Source of the DNA: Phaeobacter gallaeciensis DSM 26640
GTDB lineage: Bacteria > Pseudomonadota > Alphaproteobacteria > Rhodobacterales > Rhodobacteraceae
Assembly (NCBI RefSeq): GCF_000511385.1
Contig: NC_023137.1
Span: 2,053,001-2,117,000, forward strand
DNA: 64,000 bases
Direction of reading: 5' to 3'
Part shown: positions 24,390-32,565 of the stretch, piece by piece
Numbering within the stretch: the stretch's first letter is position 1
How the letters are laid out: every line of letters starts with the position of its first letter
Program-made: the position numbers and the translations under genes
The notes under the pieces: generated by a model
Databases searched by the model: none
Told to the model about the DNA's origin: nothing
What the model saw: the letters and a program-made list of their open reading frames with translations, nothing else

Positions 24390-25325
24390 TTAGTTGAAAT
24401 CTGTTCGTTCCAGCAGACAGGTCGCGAAGGTCACGCCTGTTCCGGCGGCCAGGACGAACAACTGGGTGCCGGGGGAAATCTGATCGGGCTGCGACATCTC
24501 GTGAGTGGTCAGATTGACAAAGATATCGGAGCAGTAACCGTGACCAAGGCCCTGAACGTCACCCTGAATACACCGATCCTCCCAGTCGAAGTGACGCAGC
24601 AGCGCCCGTGTTACCGGGAGGTTGAGGTTGTGGGGCAAAATGCGGAAATCAGGGCGCAGCGCGTCTGAATAGTCGCGCAGGCAATCCTCGACAAAACCGA
24701 TCATCCCATCCAGGTAATCGTCCTGAAGCGCACGCCGGTCCTCCGCCGCCATGGCATCCGGGTTCTGGTAGTAACGCGGCATATGCCGCACGCGGGTGTC
24801 CAGCAGCATCCATTTGCCCGGGCCAGCATTGAACAGCGCTGCGGTTGGCAGTTCGCCCAAAAGACCCACCGGCAAGCGGGCAACATTGTAGTGAAACGCC
24901 TTCTCACCTGTCAGAACGATAACCGGGCCATCTGCATCGCAGGCCTGAATGAACCGCATCGCTGCCAGAGCCGAGGCACAGCTGGTCATGGTCAGGGAAT
25001 TGACATCCCATCCTTCAAGACCATGTTCATCGGCAAGACAGCGGAGCCAGTCTTCATCTGCAAACCCGTGATGGGTCTGCGTCCGGCAATAGAACAACGT
25101 GCCATATTGCGATTTGAGGTCAGGATGATGGGCAAGCACGCCGTCAAGCGCCGCCGCCAGCATGCCATTCAGATCTGCACGGTGCAGGCCCACGCTCTCA
25201 AGTTCGAAAAAACGTTGGTACATTTTCACGGCACCTGCGGTCAGGCCATGGCTGGGACCAAGATCCTTGAGCGGGATGCGCGTGATTTCGTCACTTGGAA
25301 AACAGATGTGATTGAGCGGCAGCAT
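24390..25325 (-). CDS. KAS III-like acyltransferase/ketosynthase C (Cys-His plus HxxxxD)
   Basis: The 311-residue first gene of the cluster follows AAAAGGA and an ATG at 25325. It keeps Cys116 in LTMTSCASALAAM, His232 in ILPHNLN and, in place of the FabH Asn, His262 and Asp267 in LGHGYCSDIFVNL. Like its two paralogues (14979, 19654) it therefore has a Cys-His pair plus H-x4-D. It is most similar to the 19654 copy around EKAFH. The adjacent carrier protein (24105) is its probable partner. Three such enzymes with three carriers suggest dedicated pairs. Confidence 0.85.
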   Translation of the reverse strand: MLPLNHICFPSDEITRIPLKDLGPSHGLTAGAVKMYQRFFELESVGLHRADLNGMLAAALDGVLAHHPDLKSQYGTLFYCRTQTHHGFADEDWLRCLADEHGLEGWDVNSLTMTSCASALAAMRFIQACDADGPVIVLTGEKAFHYNVARLPVGLLGELPTAALFNAGPGKWMLLDTRVRHMPRYYQNPDAMAAEDRRALQDDYLDGMIGFVEDCLRDYSDALRPDFRILPHNLNLPVTRALLRHFDWEDRCIQGDVQGLGHGYCSDIFVNLTTHEMSQPDQISPGTQLFVLAAGTGVTFATCLLERTDFN

Positions 25326-25785
25326 AACGTGTCCTTTTTGCTGACGCCCCTGTCAAAAACAGGAATTAATCAGCGATTTCACGTTGTAGTCTGTGAATTC
25401 CGCACAACCTCAGAACGACCTTTTTCACGATAGTGTACCCTTCAGAACGTATATTCGAACCTTAACCTTCCGTTAGGACAGCTTAAGGAAGCCATTGGGC
25501 CGAGCGATGGCACGGTCGCCTCTGCGCGTCCGTGTCACTCCATCAATCATTGGACCGTACAATCCTTGAGCACGAACGACAGGTCGACATAAGACAATCT
25601 GAGGTTGTGCATTCAGGTGGCAAATAGCTGGTACATACTCAACCGATTCGTGAATATGCGTGATCTGTGTGCTGCTATACTAAGAAGAGAATAACCTAGC
25701 CTGACGGGCGCAGACGATACAGCGCTTGAGCAGCGTGAAAGCGATTCACGATGGCAGCAATCGCTGGCCCGTCGGGTCACGTCAG

Positions 25786-25911
25786 CTATTGAATTTCGCT
25801 GAGGTGGAACCGTCCGAAGAACACTGGTGTTAGAATTTCATCCATGACCGCAAAGGCTGAGAAGATGGTCTGAATCTCCCCAGAGGGGCGACATCCCAGC
25901 CAGAAACACAT
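25786..25911 (-). CDS. Possible small ORF or gene remnant (41 codons)
   Basis: An ATG at 25909-25911 opens a 41-codon frame ending in TAG at 25786-25788. It encodes a protein-like sequence with EIQTIFSAFAVMDEILTPVF and FGRFHLSEIQ. I see no good ribosome site; the ATG sits just past the terminator hairpin of the ABC operon. It could be the 3' end of a decayed gene, for example a transposase, or a small protein. The evidence is weak and the family unknown. Confidence 0.25.
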   Translation of the reverse strand: MCFWLGCRPSGEIQTIFSAFAVMDEILTPVFFGRFHLSEIQ

Positions 25912-25917
25912 AGTAAA

Positions 25918-25945
25918 ATGCCGACCCCAATCATGGGGCCGGCAT
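25918..25945 (-). terminator. Rho-independent terminator of the ABC/HlyD operon
   Basis: An 11-bp stem (25918-25928 with 25935-25945, one G-U pair in the minus-strand RNA) and a 6-nt loop are followed by UUUU. It lies 30 bp after the stop of the last ABC permease gene and separates that operon from the biosynthetic operon. Confidence 0.8.
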
Positions 25946-25975
25946 GTTCTTTACCGGTCGTGGCGCGTGAGAAGA

Positions 25976-27178
25976 CTAGCCGGCAGATCGCAGAGCAGTT
26001 GCCAGTTTTACCCGCGTCGCCGCCAAAGCTGGTAGAGCTCCGCCAATCATCCCGATTGCAACGCCCAGAAGCGCGCCGTCGCGGAGGACATTCATACTCA
26101 CTTCCAGTTGAAATGCGGTGGTGGTGTTATTCGGTCCAACCGTGCTCGCCTGCCAGCCATGAAATACCAACCAGGAGGCCACCGCGCCGAGGATCGCCCC
26201 GAAAATCGACAGCGCAACCGCCTCGACCCAGGTTCCGGCAAAGGCAGACAACCGCGAAAACCCCAGGGTGCGCACCGTGGCAATCTCCATCGCGCGATTG
26301 GCGACCGAGGTCATCATTGTGTTGATGGCCCCGATTGTGGCCCCAATCGACATCAGAATAGCCAGCGGCCAACCGAACATGCGGATCAGGGTCGAGGTGC
26401 GCGCGGATTGTGCTGACAATAGCTCTACCTCAGTCACTGCGGTCAGCGGTGTTTGCGACAGCGCGGGCAAGGTGGCCTGCAATTGTTCCAACCCGGTTCC
26501 GCCCTCCAGCGCTGCGCGCAGAATTTGTACCTGTCCCATCTGGTCAAACGCAGCCTGCACGGCCTCTAACTCGCCCCAGATTTCGGATTCCATGGCACCA
26601 CCACCGGCCGTGAAATGACCAACCACCTGCCAGTCAACCGCCCCGAGGCGAACACGTTCTCCGATGCCAAACACCCCTGCCCGCGCGGCAAGATCGCGGC
26701 CCACTATGATCTCTCGTGTGCCGGGCGCAAAACTGCGACCCACCGCGATGGCCGCATTTGGGCGCAGTGCAATGCCGGTGGCATCCATGCCCCGCAACGC
26801 TAGGGTCTGAAGAGACCCGTCGTCGGCAGACTGGATTTCGACCGGTACGACAGTCTCACGGGAGAAAATGACCGCACCGGCGGCGTCGCGTTTAAGACCA
26901 AGATCCGCGGAGGTTGCCTGAAGACTGCGGATCACCCCGGCGGGAATATCCGAACTGGTTTCCTGATTGGTTCCCCCGCCGAGGATGACGGCAATCTCGG
27001 ACGAGCCATTGCCGGCCAGAGCGGTCTCAAACCCCTTGGCCATCGCAAGGAACCCGGTCAGCACCGCAACGACAAGCGCCACGGAAAGCACCATGGACAG
27101 TGAAATCCAGATCCGCTGCGGCAAGCTGCGAAGATTGGCGGAAATCATCACCATGACTTGTTTCATCTGTAAAACCAT
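25976..27178 (-). CDS. ABC transporter permease, FtsX/MacB type (second)
   Basis: The 400-residue inner-membrane protein has the FtsX-like layout: one N-terminal transmembrane helix (ISLSMVLSVALVVAVLTGFLA), a large periplasmic domain (~45-260) and three C-terminal helices with the conserved core (ATVRTLGFSRLSAFAGTWVEA). The start is the ATG at 27176-27178, preceded by GAGGTAA and 4 bp after the previous stop; the frame extends further upstream without support. It probably forms a heterodimer with the 27183 permease, driven by the ATPase at 28322. Such LolCDE/MacB-type machines use mechanotransmission to move lipoproteins, peptides or antibiotics. Confidence 0.9.
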   Translation of the reverse strand: MVLQMKQVMVMISANLRSLPQRIWISLSMVLSVALVVAVLTGFLAMAKGFETALAGNGSSEIAVILGGGTNQETSSDIPAGVIRSLQATSADLGLKRDAAGAVIFSRETVVPVEIQSADDGSLQTLALRGMDATGIALRPNAAIAVGRSFAPGTREIIVGRDLAARAGVFGIGERVRLGAVDWQVVGHFTAGGGAMESEIWGELEAVQAAFDQMGQVQILRAALEGGTGLEQLQATLPALSQTPLTAVTEVELLSAQSARTSTLIRMFGWPLAILMSIGATIGAINTMMTSVANRAMEIATVRTLGFSRLSAFAGTWVEAVALSIFGAILGAVASWLVFHGWQASTVGPNNTTTAFQLEVSMNVLRDGALLGVAIGMIGGALPALAATRVKLATALRSAG

Positions 27179-27182
27179 CGGC

Positions 27183-28325
27183 TTACCTCGCTTTAAACGC
27201 GTTGGAGACTGTGGTGCGCATTGCAAGGACAGAAGGCAGTAACCCCGTAACAAGTCCAAGCAGCACGGTGATCACCAGGGATTTCCCAAGAACCGCCCCC
27301 GTCAGAACCAGGCCGAGCGCAGGCCCTGCGACCTGAGTTGCAAGCTTTGTCAGAGCGATTCCGATGGCCCCGCCAACGAGAAAGATCAGCAAGGTTTCAC
27401 AGAGAATGAGAAGGACGATGAACCCGTTCTTGAATCCCAGGGTTTTCAGCACGCCGATTTCAAAGGTCCGTTCCCGCACCGCAAACAACATCGTATTGAT
27501 AACGATCATCAAAATGGTCACGAAAGCAGCGCCGACGACCAGCGAAACGATCAACTCGACATCTGCAAACTGGCGCAGAAAGGCCTCAAGGAACTGTTTT
27601 TCCGTCTGCGTTCGTGTCGGCGCACCGGTGTTTGCAAACTCCGCGTCAATGCGCGAGGCCAGCACACTGGCCGACACATCGGGGTCAGGCTGCACAACAA
27701 ACCCGTCCACGGTATCCACATTCCGGATGCGCAGGGCGTTTACATACTCATAGTTCGCCAACATGAAATAGGTGTCCGTACTCGCGCTAGCGCCTTCAAA
27801 GATGCCGCCGACTTCGAACCGCCAATTCCGGTTACCGCCCTCTTGCATGATATTAAAGGAGGTGACCTCAATCCGCTGCCCGGCCTGCCACCCCTGCGCA
27901 TCCGCCAGCGCGCGGCCGACCAGAACGCGGTCTCGTCCCTGTTTTAGCGCGGCCAAAAGATCCGGCGTCAGCCCCAGGCTGGTACCGTTGATCCGGGCAA
28001 GATCCTCCGGCGACACAGCATTGGCGACCACGACATTGCGCTCAACCTCGCTGAAGCCACGCAGGCGTGACATATAGGTGACCTCTGCCACCCCCTCTAC
28101 TGAGGCGATCCGGCGCAGGTACGCAATCGGCAACGTCTGGTCCCGACCCGATTTGTTCATCACACCAAGCACATCGTCATTGGCGCCAGCCGATCCCTGG
28201 GTGCCGGACAGGAAGCTTGCCGTCAGGCCATAGATCAAAAAGGCCACCGCAATGCAGAAGATCAACAGCAATGTGCGCATCGGTTTACGCCAGGCATTGC
28301 GCCTGGCCAGTGTCAGAAAGGTCAT
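27183..28325 (-). CDS. ABC transporter permease, FtsX/MacB type (first)
   Basis: The 380-residue protein shares the topology of its neighbour: one N-terminal helix (LLLIFCIAVAFLIYGLTASF), a long extracytoplasmic domain and three C-terminal helices with FEIGVLKTLGFKNGFIVLLI, the FtsX core motif that contacts the ATPase. The start overlaps the stop of the ATPase gene by 4 bp (ATGA), so subunit synthesis is coupled. The two permeases are of similar length but divergent, implying a heterodimer. Cargo unknown; position beside the cluster suggests product export or self-protection. Confidence 0.9.
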   Translation of the reverse strand: MTFLTLARRNAWRKPMRTLLLIFCIAVAFLIYGLTASFLSGTQGSAGANDDVLGVMNKSGRDQTLPIAYLRRIASVEGVAEVTYMSRLRGFSEVERNVVVANAVSPEDLARINGTSLGLTPDLLAALKQGRDRVLVGRALADAQGWQAGQRIEVTSFNIMQEGGNRNWRFEVGGIFEGASASTDTYFMLANYEYVNALRIRNVDTVDGFVVQPDPDVSASVLASRIDAEFANTGAPTRTQTEKQFLEAFLRQFADVELIVSLVVGAAFVTILMIVINTMLFAVRERTFEIGVLKTLGFKNGFIVLLILCETLLIFLVGGAIGIALTKLATQVAGPALGLVLTGAVLGKSLVITVLLGLVTGLLPSVLAMRTTVSNAFKAR

Positions 28326-29029
28326 GCGGCGGCCTCTTGTCTCTCCATGAACTGCCCCTTGTTCAGATGCAGGGTGCGGCTGGCATGGGTGGCGGCTTCG
28401 GGATCATGGGTGACCATGACGATGGTCTTCTTCAATTCGCGATTGAGGAAGCCCAGAACTTCCAGCACTTCATCGGCCGAACGCCTGTCCAGATCCCCCG
28501 TCGGTTCGTCACAAAGCAACAGCGGCGGGTCGCTGACAATTGCACGCGCAATCCCGACACGCTGCTGTTGACCCCCGGACATGCTGGAGGGCAGCTGCTT
28601 GCCACGCCCGGAGAGTCCCACGAGGTCGATAATCTTCTCCACTCGTGCCCGGCGTTCTGCCCGGCCGATGGGTTTCAGCAGCAGCGGCAGTTCGATGTTT
28701 TCTGCGACATTCAGCGTTGGCAGGAGGTTGTAGAACTGAAAGACGATGCCGACATTATGGGCGCGCCAATTGGATTTCTTAGCCTCTCCCATCTGCTCGA
28801 GTTTAGAATTACCGATGCGGATGCTGCCGCTGTCCGGTGCGTCGATGCCACTCAACAAGTTGAGCATGGTCGATTTTCCAGACCCTGACGGCCCCATCAC
28901 CGCGACGAACTCACCTGTATCAATGGACAGGTTCAGGTCCGAGAAGATCTGGATCTTCTCCTTGCTAAAGGAAAACCCTTTTGAGACAGCGTCAAACTGA
29001 ATGAAGGGCGTGTTCTGGGATGGGGGCAT
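28322..29029 (-). CDS. ABC transporter ATP-binding protein, LolD/MacB type
   Basis: The 235-residue ATPase has Walker A GPSGSGKST, a Q-loop in GIVFQFYNLLPTLNVAENIELPL (typical of the LolD/MacB/FtsE group), signature SMSGGQQQRVGIARA, Walker B LLLCDEPTGDLD and the H-switch VMVTHD. AGAGGAG precedes the ATG. It powers the two FtsX-like permeases downstream, and with the HlyD-like protein upstream forms a tripartite export system of DevBCA/MacAB design. An outer-membrane TolC partner is not in the window. Confidence 0.95.
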   Translation of the reverse strand: MPPSQNTPFIQFDAVSKGFSFSKEKIQIFSDLNLSIDTGEFVAVMGPSGSGKSTMLNLLSGIDAPDSGSIRIGNSKLEQMGEAKKSNWRAHNVGIVFQFYNLLPTLNVAENIELPLLLKPIGRAERRARVEKIIDLVGLSGRGKQLPSSMSGGQQQRVGIARAIVSDPPLLLCDEPTGDLDRRSADEVLEVLGFLNRELKKTIVMVTHDPEAATHASRTLHLNKGQFMERQEAAA

Positions 29030-29056
29030 GGAATTACTCCTCTAACGGTAGGATGA

Positions 29057-30199
29057 TCAGGTATCACCAAGGGCGATACGAATGCGGGCGGCCATATTGG
29101 GGCGCATGCCCTCAGGCGGGGTATCAAGCGCCAGACGCAGCGAAATCGTGCCTCTTTCGGCGGACACGACCGGTGAGATCCCTGTCACGTGAACCGCGAA
29201 GGGCTGATCGGGAAAACCGTCCAAGACGGCCTCTCCGCTAAGACCTACCCGCAGTCGCGAGACATTGGTTTCGGCCACCTCCGCATCGAGATAGACAGAG
29301 GTCGTATCGGTAATGACCATCAGGTTGTCGGTGTCTCGAATGGTATCCACCCGTGCCAGAACACTATTGCCAACCCGTGCTGACAGCTGCGTAACAATCC
29401 CTGAAACCGGCGCACGAATTATCAGCTCATCCACATGTTCCTGAGCGATCTGAACCTTCAGATCTGCCATGCGCATATCCTGTTCGGCTTGTTTCAGGGC
29501 CGTTCTAGCCAGCTCCAATGCCGTGGCGGCGTCCTGTGTCGCACGCTCAGTGACGGTTTCCTTAGCCAACAAGGAATTGATCCTGTCAAAGTCGCGGCTG
29601 GTTTGCTCAAGCTCAATACGCCGGGTCTCGAACCGCAGTTCTGCCAGCCCCTGATCAATGAGAGCCGTCTGAAGTGCGAACTGCGCGCCGGGGTCGCTGA
29701 CCTCCACCAGGATCTGGCCGGTTTGAACGTGATCACCCAATTCGACAAAGAGCTGCGTTATCGTGCCTTCGTATTTGGCAAATACAGACGCGTAGTCCTG
29801 TACCGTGACATAGCCGGAGCCGGTAATCTCTGCCGGTCGGGAGAAAACAGGCAGGGCCGCGGGGCTGACGGTCGATGTGGTTGACACAGGCGCAGGGCTA
29901 ACAGCTGCGGCACTGTTTGCCTGGGACCCAGCGGTTGACGCCTCCGCGTCCAGCAGCCTCCCGGCCCACGTGCTCAGGGCGGCTAGATCTGGCAGATCCG
30001 CGCGCCAGTAAACCAGCCCGCCGACAGCCAGCAGCCCGCTCAGCAACAGGATGCGCAGCATTGAAGAACTGCCGCGCTGCCGCTGCCCCTCTTCAGGTGA
30101 GTGAACATCCGAAGCGGGCCCGGCAGGAAGCGGGGTCAGTGCCTCGGCAAGATTGCGGTGGGTATCGGTGTGAATGTTCATGATCCATGGATCGACCAT
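29057..30199 (-). CDS. HlyD/RND-type periplasmic adaptor (membrane fusion protein)
   Basis: The 380-residue protein has a ~55-residue cytoplasmic start, one transmembrane helix (LRILLLSGLLAVGGLVYW), a low-complexity Ala/Ser/Pro linker and then the adaptor core: a first lipoyl half (YEGTITQLFVELGDHVQTGQ), an alpha-helical hairpin, a second lipoyl half (IRAPVSGIVTQLSARVGNSV) and a beta-barrel domain with SGEAVLDGFPDQPF. It should bridge the inner-membrane ABC complex and an outer-membrane channel. Neither ATG (30199, or 30181 six codons on) has a convincing ribosome site. First gene of the ABC operon. Confidence 0.9.
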   Translation of the reverse strand: MVDPWIMNIHTDTHRNLAEALTPLPAGPASDVHSPEEGQRQRGSSSMLRILLLSGLLAVGGLVYWRADLPDLAALSTWAGRLLDAEASTAGSQANSAAAVSPAPVSTTSTVSPAALPVFSRPAEITGSGYVTVQDYASVFAKYEGTITQLFVELGDHVQTGQILVEVSDPGAQFALQTALIDQGLAELRFETRRIELEQTSRDFDRINSLLAKETVTERATQDAATALELARTALKQAEQDMRMADLKVQIAQEHVDELIIRAPVSGIVTQLSARVGNSVLARVDTIRDTDNLMVITDTTSVYLDAEVAETNVSRLRVGLSGEAVLDGFPDQPFAVHVTGISPVVSAERGTISLRLALDTPPEGMRPNMAARIRIALGDT

Positions 30200-30544
30200 T
30201 TTCGCCGGGTATCGCGACCTAGAAGCCGCGCGAAACGTACCAAATCGTCATTTGACACCGTATTTTCCTGAAATGAGACCTAAAGATGTGGAAAAGGCCC
30301 ACACCAATGAGGATCCAAACGCCTGCAAATGATGTGATCAGGCGCATTGGCGACAATTTGTTTTCGCGCGATCCAGAGTATCGGCCAGAATGTCCATTGT
30401 AATCTTGTTAAGACCTGTGCTTCAGTTTCATCTCTGAGTGCGATTGTCGCCCATCTCTGGTGTCTTATCTTCTCGAGCCCCGAAGTCGGGAACGGTCGAT
30501 GGCACCAAGCGAGCCGATGTCTGCTTCCGAAGCTTTGAGGATCT
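30200..30544. promoter_or_regulatory. Divergent intergenic region between ABC operon and SnoaL-like gene
   Basis: About 345 bp that must hold promoters for both the minus-strand ABC/HlyD operon and the plus-strand gene at 30545. The sequence is more AT-rich than its surroundings. I see no clear -35/-10 pair and no long repeat. The divergent layout would allow co-regulation. Confidence 0.35.
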
Positions 30545-30985
30545 ATGAAAAACAGCGAGCGGCTCTTTCAGTGGTTTCATGATGTCTGGGTCAATGGGAA
30601 CCTGGATCTGGTTGAGCCGATGTTTCACCCCGATTTGGAGGTCAACGGCCCCCTTCACGGCGCAATTGCAATCGCCGCGGATTACCGGGAGGTGGTCGGC
30701 ACCATTGGCAACGTCATTCACGACCTCGAGCTAACGCTGACCCATGCACTGGACGATGGCGACTTCGCCGCGATACGAATACAGGTAAGAGGCTACGGTC
30801 GTAGTGAGGAATATGCACTGGACTACGCAGGTCAGCTGATTGTCCGCATGCAGGACGGCCAGATCCGGGAGTTTCTGTCGAATTTCGATTATATGACGAT
30901 GTTCGAGCAACTTGGCCAGCTACCGCCGGATTGCCTGCCGATCTGCATGACGGGAGAGCGGCTCATCTGGGCTGATGATACCTGA
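30545..30985 (+). CDS. SnoaL-like/NTF2-fold protein (paralogue of 762-1217)
   Basis: This 146-residue protein has the NTF2-like pattern: RLFQWFHDVWVNGNLDLVEPMF at the start, HALDDGDFAAIRIQV in the middle and FLSNFDYMTMFEQLGQLP at the end. It shares the same landmarks and the unusual tail CMTGERLIWA with the protein at 762-1217, at roughly 40% identity by eye. NTF2-fold enzymes include polyketide cyclases, isomerases and dehydratases, so a role on the cluster product is possible. An ATG at 30545 follows GAGGATC. Divergent from the HlyD gene. Confidence 0.75.
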   Translation: MKNSERLFQWFHDVWVNGNLDLVEPMFHPDLEVNGPLHGAIAIAADYREVVGTIGNVIHDLELTLTHALDDGDFAAIRIQVRGYGRSEEYALDYAGQLIVRMQDGQIREFLSNFDYMTMFEQLGQLPPDCLPICMTGERLIWADDT

Positions 30986-31131
30986 GGAGCGCGGCAACTG
31001 ATCAGCCCATCTGATCGCTGCACTATGACATATCTGTAGGTTCAGCGGGTTTCTGTGCCAGCTGGGCAGCTGACCACTGGCGCTGCGCGCACGGGATGAT
31101 AGAAGGTCATCGACCAGTCAATAGGACGCCT

Positions 31132-32430
31132 ATGACCGAGATATCAGCAAATCGCGAAACCTCATCGAACGGCGACGCGATCGCTATGGCTGATTTGATC
31201 CGGGTCTTCGGGCGGATCGGGCTGATGTCCTTTGGTGGGCCGGCGGCGCAGATTGCGCTTATGCATAAGGAGCTGGTCGAGGACCGCCCCTGGCTCAGCG
31301 AGGCGGGATTTCTGCGCGCGCTGTCGTTCTGCATGATGCTGCCGGGCCCTGAGGCGATGCAATTGGCCACCTATGCAGGTTGGCGGTTGCGCGGAATGCT
31401 TGGCGGTGTTCTGGCCGGACTGTTGTTTGTATTGCCCGGGGCGTTGGTGATTGCGGCTCTGGTGTTTCTTTACGTGAATTTTGGCACACAACCGATTGTG
31501 CAGGCTGGATTTCTCGGCATCAAAGCCGCAGTTGTTGCCATTGTTTTGCAGGCCCTCCAGCGGCTGGGTAAGAAGGCGTTGCATGGGGGGACGGATCTGG
31601 CACTGGCTGCGTTTGGCTTCCTCGCGTTGTTTCTCTTTGATCTGCCGTTTCCGCTGGTCCTGCTGACCGCTGCGCTTCTCGGCAGTCTGCGTGGGGTTTC
31701 GGCGAAGACCGAGCCCGCGGCGCTGACACCCGCAACCGCGGGACCTGTCTGGGTGACGCTGGTGCTCTGGGGCAGCTTGTGGCTCCTGCCCCTCGGCGCG
31801 CTGAGCCTGTTTGGTCCACAGCTGCTGGCGGATATTGGCTGGTTTTTTGCCAAGCTGGCCGTGGTCACCTTTGGCGGGGCCTATGCGGTACTGGCCTATA
31901 TGTCCCAGACCGTGGTCGCGCAGTACCAGTGGATCGAAACCGGTCAGATGATCGATGCACTGGGGCTGGCCGAGACAACACCGGGACCGCTGATCCTGGT
32001 GACGCAATTTGTGGCGATGCTCGCTGGCGCGCTGGCCTCTGGCATGTGGATGGCGCTGGCGGCCGGGGTGGTGGCGCTCTGGGCCACATTCATGCCCTGC
32101 TTTCTCTGGATTTTTCTCGCCGCCCCTCATGTGGAGCGGATTGCTAGCCATCCCCGGCTGGGCGCCGCATTGCGGGCGATTACCGCCGTTGTGGTGGGGG
32201 TTATCCTGAACCTTTCGGTCTGGTTTTTGCTGCATGTGCTGTTTCGCGAGACTGTCACGCTGGAGCTGCCTGCGATTTCGCTGATGCTGCCGGTCATGGC
32301 CAGCCTTGATATCTCTACCGCCCTGCTGGTGCTGGCAGCGCCGGTTGTGGCGCTGGCGTGCGGCGGCCGACTGGCCTTGATTTTGCCCGCCATGGCAGGG
32401 CTTGGGATCGCGATGGCGCAGATCATCTGA
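31132..32430 (+). CDS. chrA: Chromate transporter ChrA (two-domain)
   Basis: The 432-residue membrane protein contains two homologous CHR domains. The first begins FGRIGLMSFGGPAAQIALMH with PGPEAMQLATYAGWRLRG; the second has FAKLAVVTFGGAYAVLAYM and ETTPGPLILVTQFVAM. About ten to twelve transmembrane segments are visible. ChrA effluxes chromate, probably by proton antiport; the long fused form is the classical one. I prefer the ATG at 31132 over 31096 because the longer start adds residues unlike the family and AGGAC lies nearby. It starts 146 bp after the SnoaL-like gene on the same strand. Confidence 0.93.
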   Translation: MTEISANRETSSNGDAIAMADLIRVFGRIGLMSFGGPAAQIALMHKELVEDRPWLSEAGFLRALSFCMMLPGPEAMQLATYAGWRLRGMLGGVLAGLLFVLPGALVIAALVFLYVNFGTQPIVQAGFLGIKAAVVAIVLQALQRLGKKALHGGTDLALAAFGFLALFLFDLPFPLVLLTAALLGSLRGVSAKTEPAALTPATAGPVWVTLVLWGSLWLLPLGALSLFGPQLLADIGWFFAKLAVVTFGGAYAVLAYMSQTVVAQYQWIETGQMIDALGLAETTPGPLILVTQFVAMLAGALASGMWMALAAGVVALWATFMPCFLWIFLAAPHVERIASHPRLGAALRAITAVVVGVILNLSVWFLLHVLFRETVTLELPAISLMLPVMASLDISTALLVLAAPVVALACGGRLALILPAMAGLGIAMAQII

Positions 32431-32565
32431 GCCGCGCAATCGCAGCGTAAATGCCACGCGTGATCCCGCTAGTGTCAGAAATTATTTACGAATCCCTAAC
32501 GAGCAACCCTTTAGTTTCCGGTAGAAATCCGTATTCTGAAATCAAAGAGACTTAAGGGTATCGGA

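Larger units (their letters stand above)
25326..25975 (-). promoter_or_regulatory. Leader/promoter region of the biosynthetic operon and spacer to the ABC operon
   Basis: About 650 bp without a confirmed gene. Transcription of the 21-kb operon must start here. On the minus strand a possible sigma-70 site is TTCGAA (25454-25459) followed after 16 bp by TACACT. Next to it lies a symmetric stretch: CCTTAA at 25460-25465 and TTAAGG at 25483-25488, with CTTAAC...GTTAGG nested inside, a plausible regulator site. A 41-codon frame (25786-25911, minus) and the terminator of the ABC operon fill the far end. Confidence 0.4.

Noticed and set aside
31162..32457. Long frame opposite chrA (431 codons)
   Set aside because: It is the antisense shadow of a GC-rich gene; Gln/Arg/His-rich composition and no domain.
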